Assembly: GCA_034432935.1 (NCBI GenBank)
Contig: DAOUBD010000057.1
Location: forward strand, 1-25,655
Length of the DNA stretch: 25,655 nt
Reading direction: 5' to 3'
Source of the DNA: DAOUAG01 sp034432935
GTDB taxonomy: Bacteria > Chloroflexota > Dehalococcoidia > SM23-28-2 > RBG-16-64-32
Shown: positions 6,469 through 13,634 of the stretch, one piece after another
How the letters are laid out: each line of letters begins with the position of its first letter
Position numbering within the stretch: position 1 is the stretch's first letter
The notes under the pieces: model-generated
What the model saw: only the letters and a program-made list of their open reading frames with translations
What the model was told of the DNA's origin: nothing
Database searches by the model: none
Translations under genes and position numbers: made by a program

Positions 6469-7346
6469 GCAGGGCCGGCGGGTTCCCCAGGAGCCCTTTC
6501 CTGGAGTTCGTGGGCGGCCGCGTGGAGAGTTGGGGTCCTGAAGCTGTACGCATCTCCATGGCGATAGAGGAGCGCCACACCAACCCCCACGGCGTGCTCC
6601 ACGGCGGCGTCGTGACCACCCTCTTGGACGAGGCAGCCGGCCAACTGGTCACAGCGTGGCGGGGAGTCCCAGCCACCCTGGCCTCCCCCCATGCGAGCAT
6701 CGAGATGAACGCCAGCTTTCTGGCCGGGGCCAGACCCGGCGACGAGCTGATCGTCGAAGGCCGGGCCATCAAGCTGGGGCGCGCCGTCGGCTTCTGCCAG
6801 GCCGAGGCCCGCCGCAAGAGCGACAGCGCCATGGTGGCCACTGGCCGCGTCACCTTTGCCATGGGACGCGCTAACGCCGGACGGACGCCGCGACGGGCCC
6901 CCCCGCAGGCGCCGGCGGGAGACGCCGGCAGGCCATCCGGGGAGCCCCTGACGCGGAGCCCCTTCAGCGGCCTCATCGGCGCACATCTGGAGGCCACGGG
7001 CGAGGGTCTCGCCCGCCTCTCCCTGACCGTTGGGCCGCACCACCTCAACCCCTACGGCGTCCTCCATGGCGGCGTCGCAACGACCCTGCTGGACTCCAGC
7101 GTCGGCGTTCTGCTGGGCGTCCTGCGGGGCGCAGAGGAGGCGCGTGCGCGGCCCCACGCTACAGTGGAGATGAACACCAGCTTCCTGAGCGCTGCCTGGC
7201 CAGGCGAAACCCTCATCGCGGAAGCCCGCATCCTGCGCTTGGGCTCCCGGTTCGCGGTGGCCGAGGCAGACCTGAGGCGCCGGGCTGGCGAAGGCGTCAT
7301 CGCCGCCGGCAGGTTCACCTTTGCCATCAGGGGGCGGGCCGACTGA
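6465..7346 (+). CDS. Tandem hot-dog thioesterase (two PaaI-like domains)
   Basis: A 293-residue protein starting at GTG 6465, overlapping the folP stop by 4 nt. Two homologous hot-dog domains are joined by a Pro/Ala/Arg-rich linker (about 135-160). Domain 1 (about 10-134) has NPHGVLHGGVVTTLLDEAAG; domain 2 (about 163-290) has NPYGVLHGGVATTLLDSSVG. Each carries the HGG and downstream Asp typical of PaaI-type acyl-CoA thioesterases, so both sites may be active. Such enzymes hydrolyse acyl- or aryl-CoA thioesters; the substrate here is unknown. The place between folP and folK is often taken by folB, which is absent, so an unrecognised link to pterin or p-aminobenzoate metabolism is possible but unproven. 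Confidence 0.85.
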   Translation: MSRAGGFPRSPFLEFVGGRVESWGPEAVRISMAIEERHTNPHGVLHGGVVTTLLDEAAGQLVTAWRGVPATLASPHASIEMNASFLAGARPGDELIVEGRAIKLGRAVGFCQAEARRKSDSAMVATGRVTFAMGRANAGRTPRRAPPQAPAGDAGRPSGEPLTRSPFSGLIGAHLEATGEGLARLSLTVGPHHLNPYGVLHGGVATTLLDSSVGVLLGVLRGAEEARARPHATVEMNTSFLSAAWPGETLIAEARILRLGSRFAVAEADLRRRAGEGVIAAGRFTFAIRGRAD

Positions 7347-7867
7347 TGGGCATCTACCTAGGCCTGGGCTCAAACCTGGGCAACCGCGAGGCCAACCTGC
7401 GCATGGCCCTGCGCGGCCTGGCCCGCCTGGCGCGGGTCGAGGCCGTATCCTCCCTCTACGAGACCGAAGCGGAGGGGCCGCCCCAGCCGGCCTACTACAA
7501 CGCGGCCTGCGCTATCGCTACGGGACTCGAGCCCCTCGGCCTCCTGCGCTTCCTCAAATCGCTGGAGCACGAAATAGGGCGGCGGCCCGCGCCGGACGAG
7601 AACGCCCCACGGGTCATTGACCTGGACATCCTCCTTTGGGACGACCTCGTGCTGGAGTCCCCGGAGTTGCGGATACCCCACCCGCGTCTCGCCGGCCGGC
7701 CCTTCGTACTGGCGCCGCTGGCCGAGATCGCGCCCGAGGCGGTGCATCCGGTGTCGGGCAAAAGTATCGCCCGCTTGGCCGCGGAAGCTGGGAGCGAGGG
7801 TCTGCGCCTCGTGGCTGCCAGGGGCTGGGACGGAGGGGCCGGAGCCGCTCCACAGGTCCGACTGTAG
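7346..7867 (+). CDS. folK: 6-hydroxymethyl-7,8-dihydropterin pyrophosphokinase
   Basis: A 173-residue HPPK that transfers pyrophosphate from ATP to hydroxymethyl-dihydropterin, the step just before FolP. Motifs in order: YLGLGSNLGNREANL at the N-terminus, SSLYETEAEGPPQPAYYNA, RVIDLDILLWDD (metal-binding DxD), and IPHPRLAGRPFVLAPLAE. The ATG overlaps the previous stop by one base (TGATG), so it is translationally coupled. The last 25 residues are Gly/Ala rich and not conserved in the family. The stop at 7867 lies 12 bp from the stop of the convergent membrane protein. Confidence 0.95.
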   Translation: MGIYLGLGSNLGNREANLRMALRGLARLARVEAVSSLYETEAEGPPQPAYYNAACAIATGLEPLGLLRFLKSLEHEIGRRPAPDENAPRVIDLDILLWDDLVLESPELRIPHPRLAGRPFVLAPLAEIAPEAVHPVSGKSIARLAAEAGSEGLRLVAARGWDGGAGAAPQVRL

Positions 7868-7879
7868 CGCAGTTAGCCT

Positions 7880-8104
7880 TTAGGCCTGATCGGAGCCCTC
7901 GCCCGCCTCGGCTTCCTCCGCCTCCTCCTCCGTATACATGGTCCAGCCGATCCAAAAGGCCAGGGCAGAGACCGCACTGAAGGCGCCCGCCACGGGGATG
8001 GCCAGAGCCGCGTAGCTACGCCTCATGACTGCCCACAGGAAGAGGACGAGGGCGAAGGCGCTGCCAATCATGATCACGAGGCCCGTCTTCTGGGACTGCC
8101 GCAT
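7880..8104 (-). CDS. Small two-helix membrane protein with acidic tail
   Basis: A 74-residue protein with two hydrophobic helices (about 8-27 and 33-54) and a very acidic C-terminal tail (EEEAEEAEAGEGSD). No catalytic residues are seen and I do not recognise the family. It starts 7 bp after the Trm112-like gene and is probably co-transcribed with it and with the upstream winged-helix regulator. The acidic tail could bind cations or a basic partner, but nothing here shows this. Confidence 0.7.
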   Translation of the reverse strand: MRQSQKTGLVIMIGSAFALVLFLWAVMRRSYAALAIPVAGAFSAVSALAFWIGWTMYTEEEAEEAEAGEGSDQA

Positions 8105-8111
8105 GATGCTC

Positions 8112-8303
8112 CTACTTGGCTGCCTTGCGCAGTTCGGGCGGCAACAGATTCGGGATCCGGTCCTCTATGGGGTACCGCTCCTGGCAGTGGGCGCAGGTGA
8201 GGGAGCCGGTGATGATCTCGTCGCCGCTCTCCTCCTGTACCGACAGCTCGAGGGGGCCTCGGCAGACCGGGCAAACGATGATCTCCATCAGGTCCTTACG
8301 CAT
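8112..8303 (-). CDS. Trm112-like zinc ribbon protein
   Basis: A 63-residue protein of the Trm112/UPF0434 type. Two CxxC knuckles are present, CPVC (residues 11-14) and CAHC (37-40), followed by the family ending YPIEDRIPNLLP. The first knuckle sits in EIIVCPVCRGPLEL, a clear family match. In eukaryotes and archaea Trm112 activates methyltransferases that act on tRNA, rRNA and release factor; the bacterial role is unsettled. The gene lies between the regulator and the membrane protein on the same strand. Confidence 0.85.
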   Translation of the reverse strand: MRKDLMEIIVCPVCRGPLELSVQEESGDEIITGSLTCAHCQERYPIEDRIPNLLPPELRKAAK

Positions 8304-8375
8304 GGCATCCCTCGCCGCCGATTGTAAAGCGCAAGTGTTGGGGCGTCAACGAAGTTGGGAGCGAGACGGCGGGGT

Positions 8376-8723
8376 CTAGGCGATGCTTGTTTCGAGGTCG
8401 TGGTTCCGCGAAGGCACGGCGTAGGCGGCGGCAAGGCCCCCGAGAATGGTGCGAAGGGGCACGCCCCTGATCACCGGGTGGCGGAACTCGGCGTCCATGT
8501 TCACCGTGTAGTGGTGACGCCTCCCCTGTCTCACCACATGAAGCATGCCCGCGCGGCGCAGGTCGCCGATGAGCCCCCAGACTGTGCGCTGGGTCAGGGC
8601 CATCTCCTCGGCGATCTCACGGATGGTACAGCCAGGGCGCACCGCGATGAAGAAGAGCACTGCCCCGTGGCTGGATGTGAGGTAGAAGTCGTTGTCGCGC
8701 CCCCCGTTCCCCAACATCGCCAT
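8376..8723 (-). CDS. Winged helix-turn-helix transcriptional regulator
   Basis: A 115-residue regulator. A helix-turn-helix of MarR/ArsR type runs over about residues 20-60 (TIREIAEEMALTQRTVWGLI, then DLRRAGML), followed by a wing VVRQGRRHHYTV. The C-terminal part (FRHPVIRGVPLRTILGGL) is short and probably for dimerisation. No metal-binding Cys/His cluster is visible. Start ATG 8723 has AAGGA 9 nt upstream. The promoter region holds a 23-bp inverted repeat lying between its -35 and -10, which suggests autoregulation. Ligand and other targets are unknown. Confidence 0.8.
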   Translation of the reverse strand: MAMLGNGGRDNDFYLTSSHGAVLFFIAVRPGCTIREIAEEMALTQRTVWGLIGDLRRAGMLHVVRQGRRHHYTVNMDAEFRHPVIRGVPLRTILGGLAAAYAVPSRNHDLETSIA

Positions 8724-8744
8724 ATCTATAGATCCTTCTTCGGA

Positions 8745-8766
8745 ATCTCAATTCCTGTACTGAGAT
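8745..8766. promoter_or_regulatory. Inverted repeat in the regulator leader
   Basis: ATCTCA (8745-8750), 10-nt spacer, TGAGAT (8761-8766): a perfect 6-bp inverted repeat lying between the promoter and the start codon of the winged-helix gene. It may be a second protein site or a leader hairpin. The role is not shown. Confidence 0.3.
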
Positions 8767-8793
8767 GGTTGTAATTTCATGCTACCATTTTTT

Positions 8794-8822
8794 CTCATAG
8801 TTTACGTTCCGTAAAGGTAAAC
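8794..8822 (-). promoter_or_regulatory. Candidate promoter with embedded operator for the winged-helix gene
   Basis: Leftward TTTACC (8816-8821), 16-nt spacer, TATGAG (8794-8799), each 4 of 6 to consensus. Overlapping it is the inverted repeat GTTTAC (8800-8805), 11 nt, GTAAAC (8817-8822), plus a nested TTTACG-TTC-CGTAAA (8801-8815). Binding there would block polymerase, so autorepression by the adjacent regulator is a reasonable inference. A GCCGG-CGC-CCGGC hairpin (8850-8862) without a U-tract follows the upstream glutaredoxin gene and may separate the two transcripts. Confidence 0.45.
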
Positions 8823-8879
8823 AATCGGAGAATAGTTGCCGTTACAGGGGCCGGCGCCCGGCAGAGAAAAGAGGCACCG

Positions 8880-9113
8880 CTAGCAAGCCAGGGCAGCCTT
8901 GAGCCGCCGTTCGTCCAGGGGCGCAGCGGCCACCTCCTTACCATCCACCGCCACCACCGGCACTCGCGCCCAGTAGCGGTCAAAGGCTACCCGGTCAGAC
9001 CCGATGTCCACGACATCTAGTTCGAATCCGAGGCGGCGCTGGAGCCGCATAAGCAACTGCTCTGCCTCCCGGCAGAGGCCACAGTCTTCGGCCGTGAAGA
9101 GGGTGACCCTCAA
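8880..9113 (-). CDS. Glutaredoxin-like thiol protein
   Basis: A 77-residue single-domain thioredoxin fold of the glutaredoxin-like family. The redox motif CGLC is at residues 11-14 (FTAEDCGLCREAEQLL), the cis-proline is in RVPVVAVDGKEV, and the C-terminus ends with Cys. The start overlaps the end of lgt by 4 nt, and the gene is the last of the long leftward array. Role: probably disulfide or persulfide exchange in the cytosol; the partner is unknown. Confidence 0.85.
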   Translation of the reverse strand: MRVTLFTAEDCGLCREAEQLLMRLQRRLGFELDVVDIGSDRVAFDRYWARVPVVAVDGKEVAAAPLDERRLKAALAC

Positions 9114-9997
9114 CTGGCGGGCCTCTCTTCGGCGGCGCCGCTCTCCTCTCGCTGGAGCCGCCGCCGCTCCGCGCGCGAGAGCCTTACCTCCCGAGGCGGC
9201 GTCCGGATGAGATAGAGCATCCCGGCCAGGCCAAAGGCCATGGACGCTATGCCGATGAGCTGCGCGGTGCGCAGACCCAACAGGACGATATCGTCCAGGC
9301 GAAGAAAGCTAACGAAGGTGCGCAGCAACCCGTATAGGAACACCCAGGCGAAGAAGGTCACGCCTGAGCGCTGGAGCCGCAGGTAGAGGAGGATCAGCAG
9401 CCCCAGGATCAGCAGGTCGCCGATCATCTCGTAGGCGACGGCCGGATGCTGGGGCAGCGCCGCCGGGCCGAACCGGATGTAGCTGGGGCTGTTGGGGTTG
9501 GTGTAAACAACCCCCCAGGGGAGGTCCGTATCGCTGGCGAAGTGCTCGCCGTTAATGATATCTCCGATGCGTCCCACCGCCATGCCCAGGATGGCGCCCA
9601 TGGCGGCGATGTCTGCGCCCTTCGGGATGTCCGGGACGCGCCTGACCACGGCATAAGACCAGGCGCCGATGGTACCGCCGATGAGGGCGCCGTAGATGGA
9701 GATGCCGCCAGTGTTGATGGCGAAGACATCCCCCAGGTTGTGCTTGAAGTCTCCGAAGTGCTCGATGACGTACAGGCCTCGCGCGCCGATGATGCCGCCG
9801 ATGACCAGGGCCAAGGCCACGTTGTAGATGGTGTCCTCGTGGTACCCTGCCCGGCGCGCGAACCAGGTGCTGAGGCTCACCCCGGTGATCACCCCGACGG
9901 CGGCGAAGAGGCCGTGCCAGGTGATCTCCAGGCCCCCGATCTTCACGATGGTGGGGTCTATGCCGATGTTGATGGCAAGCAATACCGTACTAATCAT
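9110..9997 (-). CDS. lgt: Prolipoprotein diacylglyceryl transferase
   Basis: A 295-residue polytopic membrane enzyme that moves diacylglycerol from phosphatidylglycerol to the lipobox cysteine of prolipoproteins. Family motifs: ITWHGLFAAVGV (first helix), GGISIYGALIGG, GRIGDIINGEHF with PWGVVY, and HPAVAYEMIGDLL. R143 is kept, but the residue at the position of E. coli Asn146 is Asp (D146). About seven helices and a basic cytosolic tail (RRRLQREESG) follow. It is transcribed with resB, overlapping by 8 nt. Several lipoproteins with clear lipoboxes in the same array would be its substrates. Confidence 0.95.
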   Translation of the reverse strand: MISTVLLAINIGIDPTIVKIGGLEITWHGLFAAVGVITGVSLSTWFARRAGYHEDTIYNVALALVIGGIIGARGLYVIEHFGDFKHNLGDVFAINTGGISIYGALIGGTIGAWSYAVVRRVPDIPKGADIAAMGAILGMAVGRIGDIINGEHFASDTDLPWGVVYTNPNSPSYIRFGPAALPQHPAVAYEMIGDLLILGLLILLYLRLQRSGVTFFAWVFLYGLLRTFVSFLRLDDIVLLGLRTAQLIGIASMAFGLAGMLYLIRTPPREVRLSRAERRRLQREESGAAEERPAS

Positions 9998-11756
9998 CTT
10001 CGTCCGTGGTCTCCACGGTCGTGGCTCCGGCCCTGGAGGCCAGCTCCCTCATCTCCTCTCTGTACCTGGCGTGACTGGCCGCCTGACCCGCGAACCAGGA
10101 GCCGACTTCGGTTATTTTAACCCAAAGGCGGCGCCGGGGCACCCAGAAGGTAACCATCAGGCCCAGCACCGTCAGTCCAGCCCCTACCCAGACCAGCGTA
10201 TCGCTGCGATCCCGCTTGGCCGTTATGCCTGAGAACTCGCGCTGCCCTTCGAACGTGTACTCCAGGCCGTCCACCACTGCCGTCTGGCCCGGCTCTAAGG
10301 CCAGCGACCTGGGCCCCACGCCGGATATGGTCAACACCGGCGGGCCGTTGGCGGCCAGCGCCGCCCCAGAGGAGCCCTCGGACGCCCGGGCTGTCCCGTA
10401 GACGACGTTGCTCATCTGGAGGAAGGCTGGGCCGTTGGGGCCCGCGCCGGCAGATGGCGGCAGCGGGAAGTCCGGCACCAACGACGCCGGAATATCCGTC
10501 AGGCCAGCATAGGTGATGGTCAGCCCCCCGGATTCCCTCGTCTCGCCCTCCGCCAGCAGGAGGCGGATAGCATCCGGCCTCTGCCCTGGCTCGAACACCG
10601 CCAGCTTCTGATCGCTGCCTTTGACGCGCAGGCCTACCGTCAACGTCCGGCCGTCCGGCAACTGGACAAGGGTGCCCGTATAGCTCACGCCCTCCAGGTC
10701 CAGGTTGTCTGTCAGCACCAGGTTGCGGTCCAGGAGGACGGCCCCGCGGGCGTCCCGTACGACGATCCTGGGAGAGGGCCACGTGTCCGTAAGGGCCAAC
10801 GTCTCCAGGTAGATGGCGTTCCCTGTGCTCAGGTCCCGCACCTGCACCGCTGCGCCGAAACCGAAGTAGGCGGACTGATAGAAGCGGAACCCCCGGTAAG
10901 CGCACGGGGAGTTGACCGTGGAGTGGCACCTCTTCACCAGCTCGCCCCCCTCATAGACCGCGATCTCCGACCGGTAGTCCACCGGTCTGCCCTGGGGCGT
11001 GAAGGAGGCCCTGGCGTCCACCAGCTCCACCTGCATCTGCCGGGACTCCCCTGGCGGAAGGACTGGCTCCGTGCCTCCCTCCGCCAAGAGCAGCGGCGCC
11101 GAGAAGGCATCCATGCGACTGACGACGGCCGACAGGATGAACACTATGACGGCCGCATGGGTAAAAAGAGTGCCTAGCTGCGCCCACTGAAACCTATCGG
11201 CGAAGAGATAGACCGCGCTCTCTTCCTCGTTCCTCTCCACCCGGTACCGGCTCCGGCGCAGGACGGCCTCCAGCCGGCCGGCGTCCAGCCGTTCGGGCAC
11301 GAAGAGGCGGCTCGGCGCCATGCTGAAGTAGCGGTCCGGCACCCGCTTTCGGGGCCGGGTCACGGTGCGCCAGATCCCCGGCGCCCGAGAGATGACGTAG
11401 GCGGCGGTGGAGGCGGTAGTGACAGCCAGCAGCATCACGAACCACTCACTGTGGAAGACGTCGAACAGGCCCACGTGGCGCATGGGCTGCGTCAGGAACC
11501 CGTAACGGCCCTCCTGGGCTTTCAGCCAGGCCGCCTCGGCCACGGCGTCGCCCCTCATGTTGGCCGGCACCTGCGGGAGCACTACGCCCAGGAAGCTGGC
11601 TAGCGATAGCAGCGCCAGGAGCACGATGGCAAAACGCACGTTGGTGAAAAGCCACCAGACAGCCCCAAACGGCGCCCAAAGCCCGAGGCCACGGGACCAC
11701 CCGGCGATGCTGAGGCGCCTCCCTCCCCGGACGGCCTTCCCTGCCTCCAACCTCAC
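9990..11756 (-). CDS. resB: ResB/Ccs1-type cytochrome c biogenesis protein
   Basis: A 588-residue ResB-like protein of the system II cytochrome c maturation pathway, which with CcsA/ResC moves heme out and attaches it to apocytochromes. The N-terminal half has the family features: helix WWLFTNVRFAIVLLALLSLA, the LGVVLPQ loop, a second helix pair around 105-125, and QLGTLFTHAAVIVFILSAVV. A large extracytoplasmic domain (about 225-520) includes the ResB-typical GFRFYQSAYFG. A last helix (VWVGAGLTVLGLMVTFWVPRR) precedes the basic tail. No CcsA is in the window. It overlaps resA by 4 nt and lgt by 8 nt. Confidence 0.88.
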   Translation of the reverse strand: MRLEAGKAVRGGRRLSIAGWSRGLGLWAPFGAVWWLFTNVRFAIVLLALLSLASFLGVVLPQVPANMRGDAVAEAAWLKAQEGRYGFLTQPMRHVGLFDVFHSEWFVMLLAVTTASTAAYVISRAPGIWRTVTRPRKRVPDRYFSMAPSRLFVPERLDAGRLEAVLRRSRYRVERNEEESAVYLFADRFQWAQLGTLFTHAAVIVFILSAVVSRMDAFSAPLLLAEGGTEPVLPPGESRQMQVELVDARASFTPQGRPVDYRSEIAVYEGGELVKRCHSTVNSPCAYRGFRFYQSAYFGFGAAVQVRDLSTGNAIYLETLALTDTWPSPRIVVRDARGAVLLDRNLVLTDNLDLEGVSYTGTLVQLPDGRTLTVGLRVKGSDQKLAVFEPGQRPDAIRLLLAEGETRESGGLTITYAGLTDIPASLVPDFPLPPSAGAGPNGPAFLQMSNVVYGTARASEGSSGAALAANGPPVLTISGVGPRSLALEPGQTAVVDGLEYTFEGQREFSGITAKRDRSDTLVWVGAGLTVLGLMVTFWVPRRRLWVKITEVGSWFAGQAASHARYREEMRELASRAGATTVETTDEDD

Positions 11757-12466
11757 TGCCCCCCTTCGCCGCTAGCCGGGGCCAGGATCTCGGCGATGCG
11801 CTTCTCCAGCTCGCTCTCCTCGATGGCCCCCTGCACGTTCTTGCCGCCAGCCTGGGCCACGAAGGGACCCATGAATATGCTGCGGATGAACCCCTCGCGG
11901 TCTATGAAGAAGGTGGTGGGCAAGCCGAGGAGCTTGTACCGGTCCCACATCTCGCCGTCGAGATCGATGGCGATGGGGAAATCCATGCCGAACTTCTCGG
12001 CGTAGGGACGCACGATGGAGCGGGACTCAGCGTGGTTGAGGCCGATGACCACAAGCCCCTGGTCCTGGTACTTATGGTAGGCCTGGACGAGCTGCGGAAT
12101 CTCTTTGCGGCAGGGAGCGCACCAGGTGGCCCAGAAGTTGAGGACCACGGGCCTGCCCCGGAAGTCGCTCAGCCGGTACTCCGTGCCCTCTTCGAGGCCC
12201 TGGAGCAGAAAGTCGGGCGCCAGGCTGCCTTCCTTCGGCGCCACAGAGGCCCCGGGCGGCACCAGCTCCGCTGGCAGCGGGACCGGCCCGTACCGCTCGC
12301 CCGTCGGGCTTTCGCCCCCCCGCGGGCGGTAGTCGATCCACCAGATGACGCCGGCGATGGCGGCGATGACCAGCACGGGATAGACCCAGCGGCGGAGGAA
12401 ACCCCGCCCGGCTCTGCCCGCAGCGGGCTCTTCTAGGTGCCCGCCAGTCTCTGCGCTCTCAGCCAT
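11753..12466 (-). CDS. resA: Membrane-anchored thioredoxin-like protein (ResA/TlpA type)
   Basis: A 237-residue protein with one N-terminal anchor helix (about 27-45) and an AhpC/TSA-thioredoxin domain facing outside. The redox motif is WATWCAPCRKE, preceded by PVVLNF, and GLPTTFFIDREG carries the cis-proline. In system II maturation ResA keeps apocytochrome CxxCH cysteines reduced, and the overlap with resB by ATGA supports that role. SPTGERYGPVPLPAELVPPG is a flexible linker between anchor and domain. AGGAG lies directly upstream of the ATG at 12466. The AhpC-TSA insertion and length fit ResA/TlpA rather than a plain thioredoxin. Confidence 0.9.
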   Translation of the reverse strand: MAESAETGGHLEEPAAGRAGRGFLRRWVYPVLVIAAIAGVIWWIDYRPRGGESPTGERYGPVPLPAELVPPGASVAPKEGSLAPDFLLQGLEEGTEYRLSDFRGRPVVLNFWATWCAPCRKEIPQLVQAYHKYQDQGLVVIGLNHAESRSIVRPYAEKFGMDFPIAIDLDGEMWDRYKLLGLPTTFFIDREGFIRSIFMGPFVAQAGGKNVQGAIEESELEKRIAEILAPASGEGGQ

Positions 12467-12499
12467 AGCTCCTCACCAGTCGCTTCCGGATAGCCCCCC

Positions 12500-13435
12500 T
12501 CAGGGTGAAGCGAACGCCTCATTGTACAGGTATCGCACCTGGTCCGGCGGGAGCCCCGCGCCCAAGTATGTATCTCCCACCCGGATCTCGAAGTGCAGGT
12601 GGATCTCGATCCCAGGGTTCGTGACTGCCTCAGGCGTGCCGGAATCGCCCACATAGCCAACGACATCGCCGGCCTGCACCAGGGTTCCCACCTGGATCCC
12701 TTCCGGTATGCCGCCGAGGTGGGCGTAGCGCGTCACAACCCCGTTGCCGTGGTCGATCCACACCTGGCGGCCGCGGAAACGGTCCAGGGCCTTGGCGTCG
12801 GTGAACCCCTGGGCCGCGCAGCGGGCCAGGATCTCGTTCAGTTCGTCGGGGCTCATCTCCGTGAAGGCATGATCGGCCCGGACGACCCTTCCGGCCTTGG
12901 CCGCCATCACCGGCGTCCCCGCCGGCACGTCGGTGCAGCTGCGCCCCGTGTAGAAGTCTACCCCCTCGTGCACGCCGTAGCGGTACTCCCTCGGGGCGTT
13001 GGGCATCAGGTAGTCATCGTCCGGCAGACACGCCCCAGCGATGGGGATAAGGAACCCGGCGCCCGCTGGGTTCTGCGGCTCCGGCGTCGGCCCTGGGGAC
13101 GGAGTAGGCACGTATGTAGCGTTGGTGATAAGGAGCGTCTGTCCCGCCACGATATCCTCGGGGTCAACTAGGCCGTTGGCCGCTACGATGTCGTCCACCG
13201 TGGTGCCAAAACGTTCAGCGATGCCCGATACGGTGTCGCCAGGCTGGACAACGTACGGGAAGCCGCCCGCTGCCGGTGCCGGTGTTGGGCTAACGACTGG
13301 CGAGGGGGAGGACAGCCGCAAGGTAGAGAAAGGGGACGGTGATTCGTGGCTCGCCTCCGATCCGCCGCAGGCCGCCGCCGCCAGCGCCAGCAGCCCCAGG
13401 GCCGCCAGCCCGCGCCAGCTACTTCTTGACGGGAT
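12500..13435 (-). CDS. LysM + M23 peptidase lipoprotein with apparent ATC start
   Basis: LytM-type (M23) metallopeptidase with an N-terminal LysM domain. From the proposed start the order is: signal peptide with lipobox (LAAAAC, Cys23), Ser/Pro linker, LysM (YVVQPGDTVSGIAERFG onwards), Pro-rich linker, and M23 with zinc ligands GVHEGVDFYTG (HxxxD) and IHLHFEI (HxH). All M23 ligands are present, so it may cut peptidoglycan peptides or cross-bridges. No ATG, GTG or TTG lies upstream of the signal peptide; TTG 13321 would remove the signal and lipobox. ATC at 13433-13435 has AGGAGG 6 nt upstream and gives a proper basic N-region. A sequencing indel or a true non-AUG start are the two explanations. 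It follows the HMA gene with a 17-nt overlap. Confidence 0.75.
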   Translation of the reverse strand: MPSRSSWRGLAALGLLALAAAACGGSEASHESPSPFSTLRLSSPSPVVSPTPAPAAGGFPYVVQPGDTVSGIAERFGTTVDDIVAANGLVDPEDIVAGQTLLITNATYVPTPSPGPTPEPQNPAGAGFLIPIAGACLPDDDYLMPNAPREYRYGVHEGVDFYTGRSCTDVPAGTPVMAAKAGRVVRADHAFTEMSPDELNEILARCAAQGFTDAKALDRFRGRQVWIDHGNGVVTRYAHLGGIPEGIQVGTLVQAGDVVGYVGDSGTPEAVTNPGIEIHLHFEIRVGDTYLGAGLPPDQVRYLYNEAFASP

Positions 13436-13628
13436 ACCCTTCCTCCTCCATGGCGGCCTCGATGGCCTCCACCTGCGCCAGAGCGGGGTCGTACTCCACC
13501 ACGACCCTCTTGGAATCCGGGTCGCCCGAGACGAAGCGGGCGCCTGGCACCTTGTTCACAGCCTTCTCTATGCTTGCGATGCAGTGGCCGCACGAGATAT
13601 CTGGGGCTTCTAGCTCGGCTCTTGCCAT
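13419..13628 (-). CDS. CopZ-like heavy-metal-associated (HMA) domain protein
   Basis: A 69-residue HMA domain of the copper chaperone type. The motif is ISCGHCIASIEKAV: both metal-binding cysteines (CxxC) are present, but the usual GMTC is replaced by ISCG. The fold ends with ...VEAIEAAMEEEGYPV, the usual last helix and strand. It could bind Cu(I) and pass it to the CopA encoded about 7 kb upstream in the same orientation; SGDPDSKRVVVEYD is the expected strand 2-3. AGGAGG lies 10 nt before the ATG, inside the end of gatD. The stop lies inside the next gene, whose apparent start is ATC. Confidence 0.85.
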   Translation of the reverse strand: MARAELEAPDISCGHCIASIEKAVNKVPGARFVSGDPDSKRVVVEYDPALAQVEAIEAAMEEEGYPVKK

Positions 13629-13634
13629 GAACGG

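Noticed and set aside
6000..7373. Long antisense frame opposite folP, the thioesterase and folK
   Set aside because: High-GC codon bias leaves long open antisense frames; the sense genes have clear motifs and the antisense protein has none.
7875..7885. AGCCTTTAGGC between folK and the convergent gene, same core as hairpin family B
   Set aside because: Only the 11-nt core matches; the outer stem bases do not pair or match. Probably chance.
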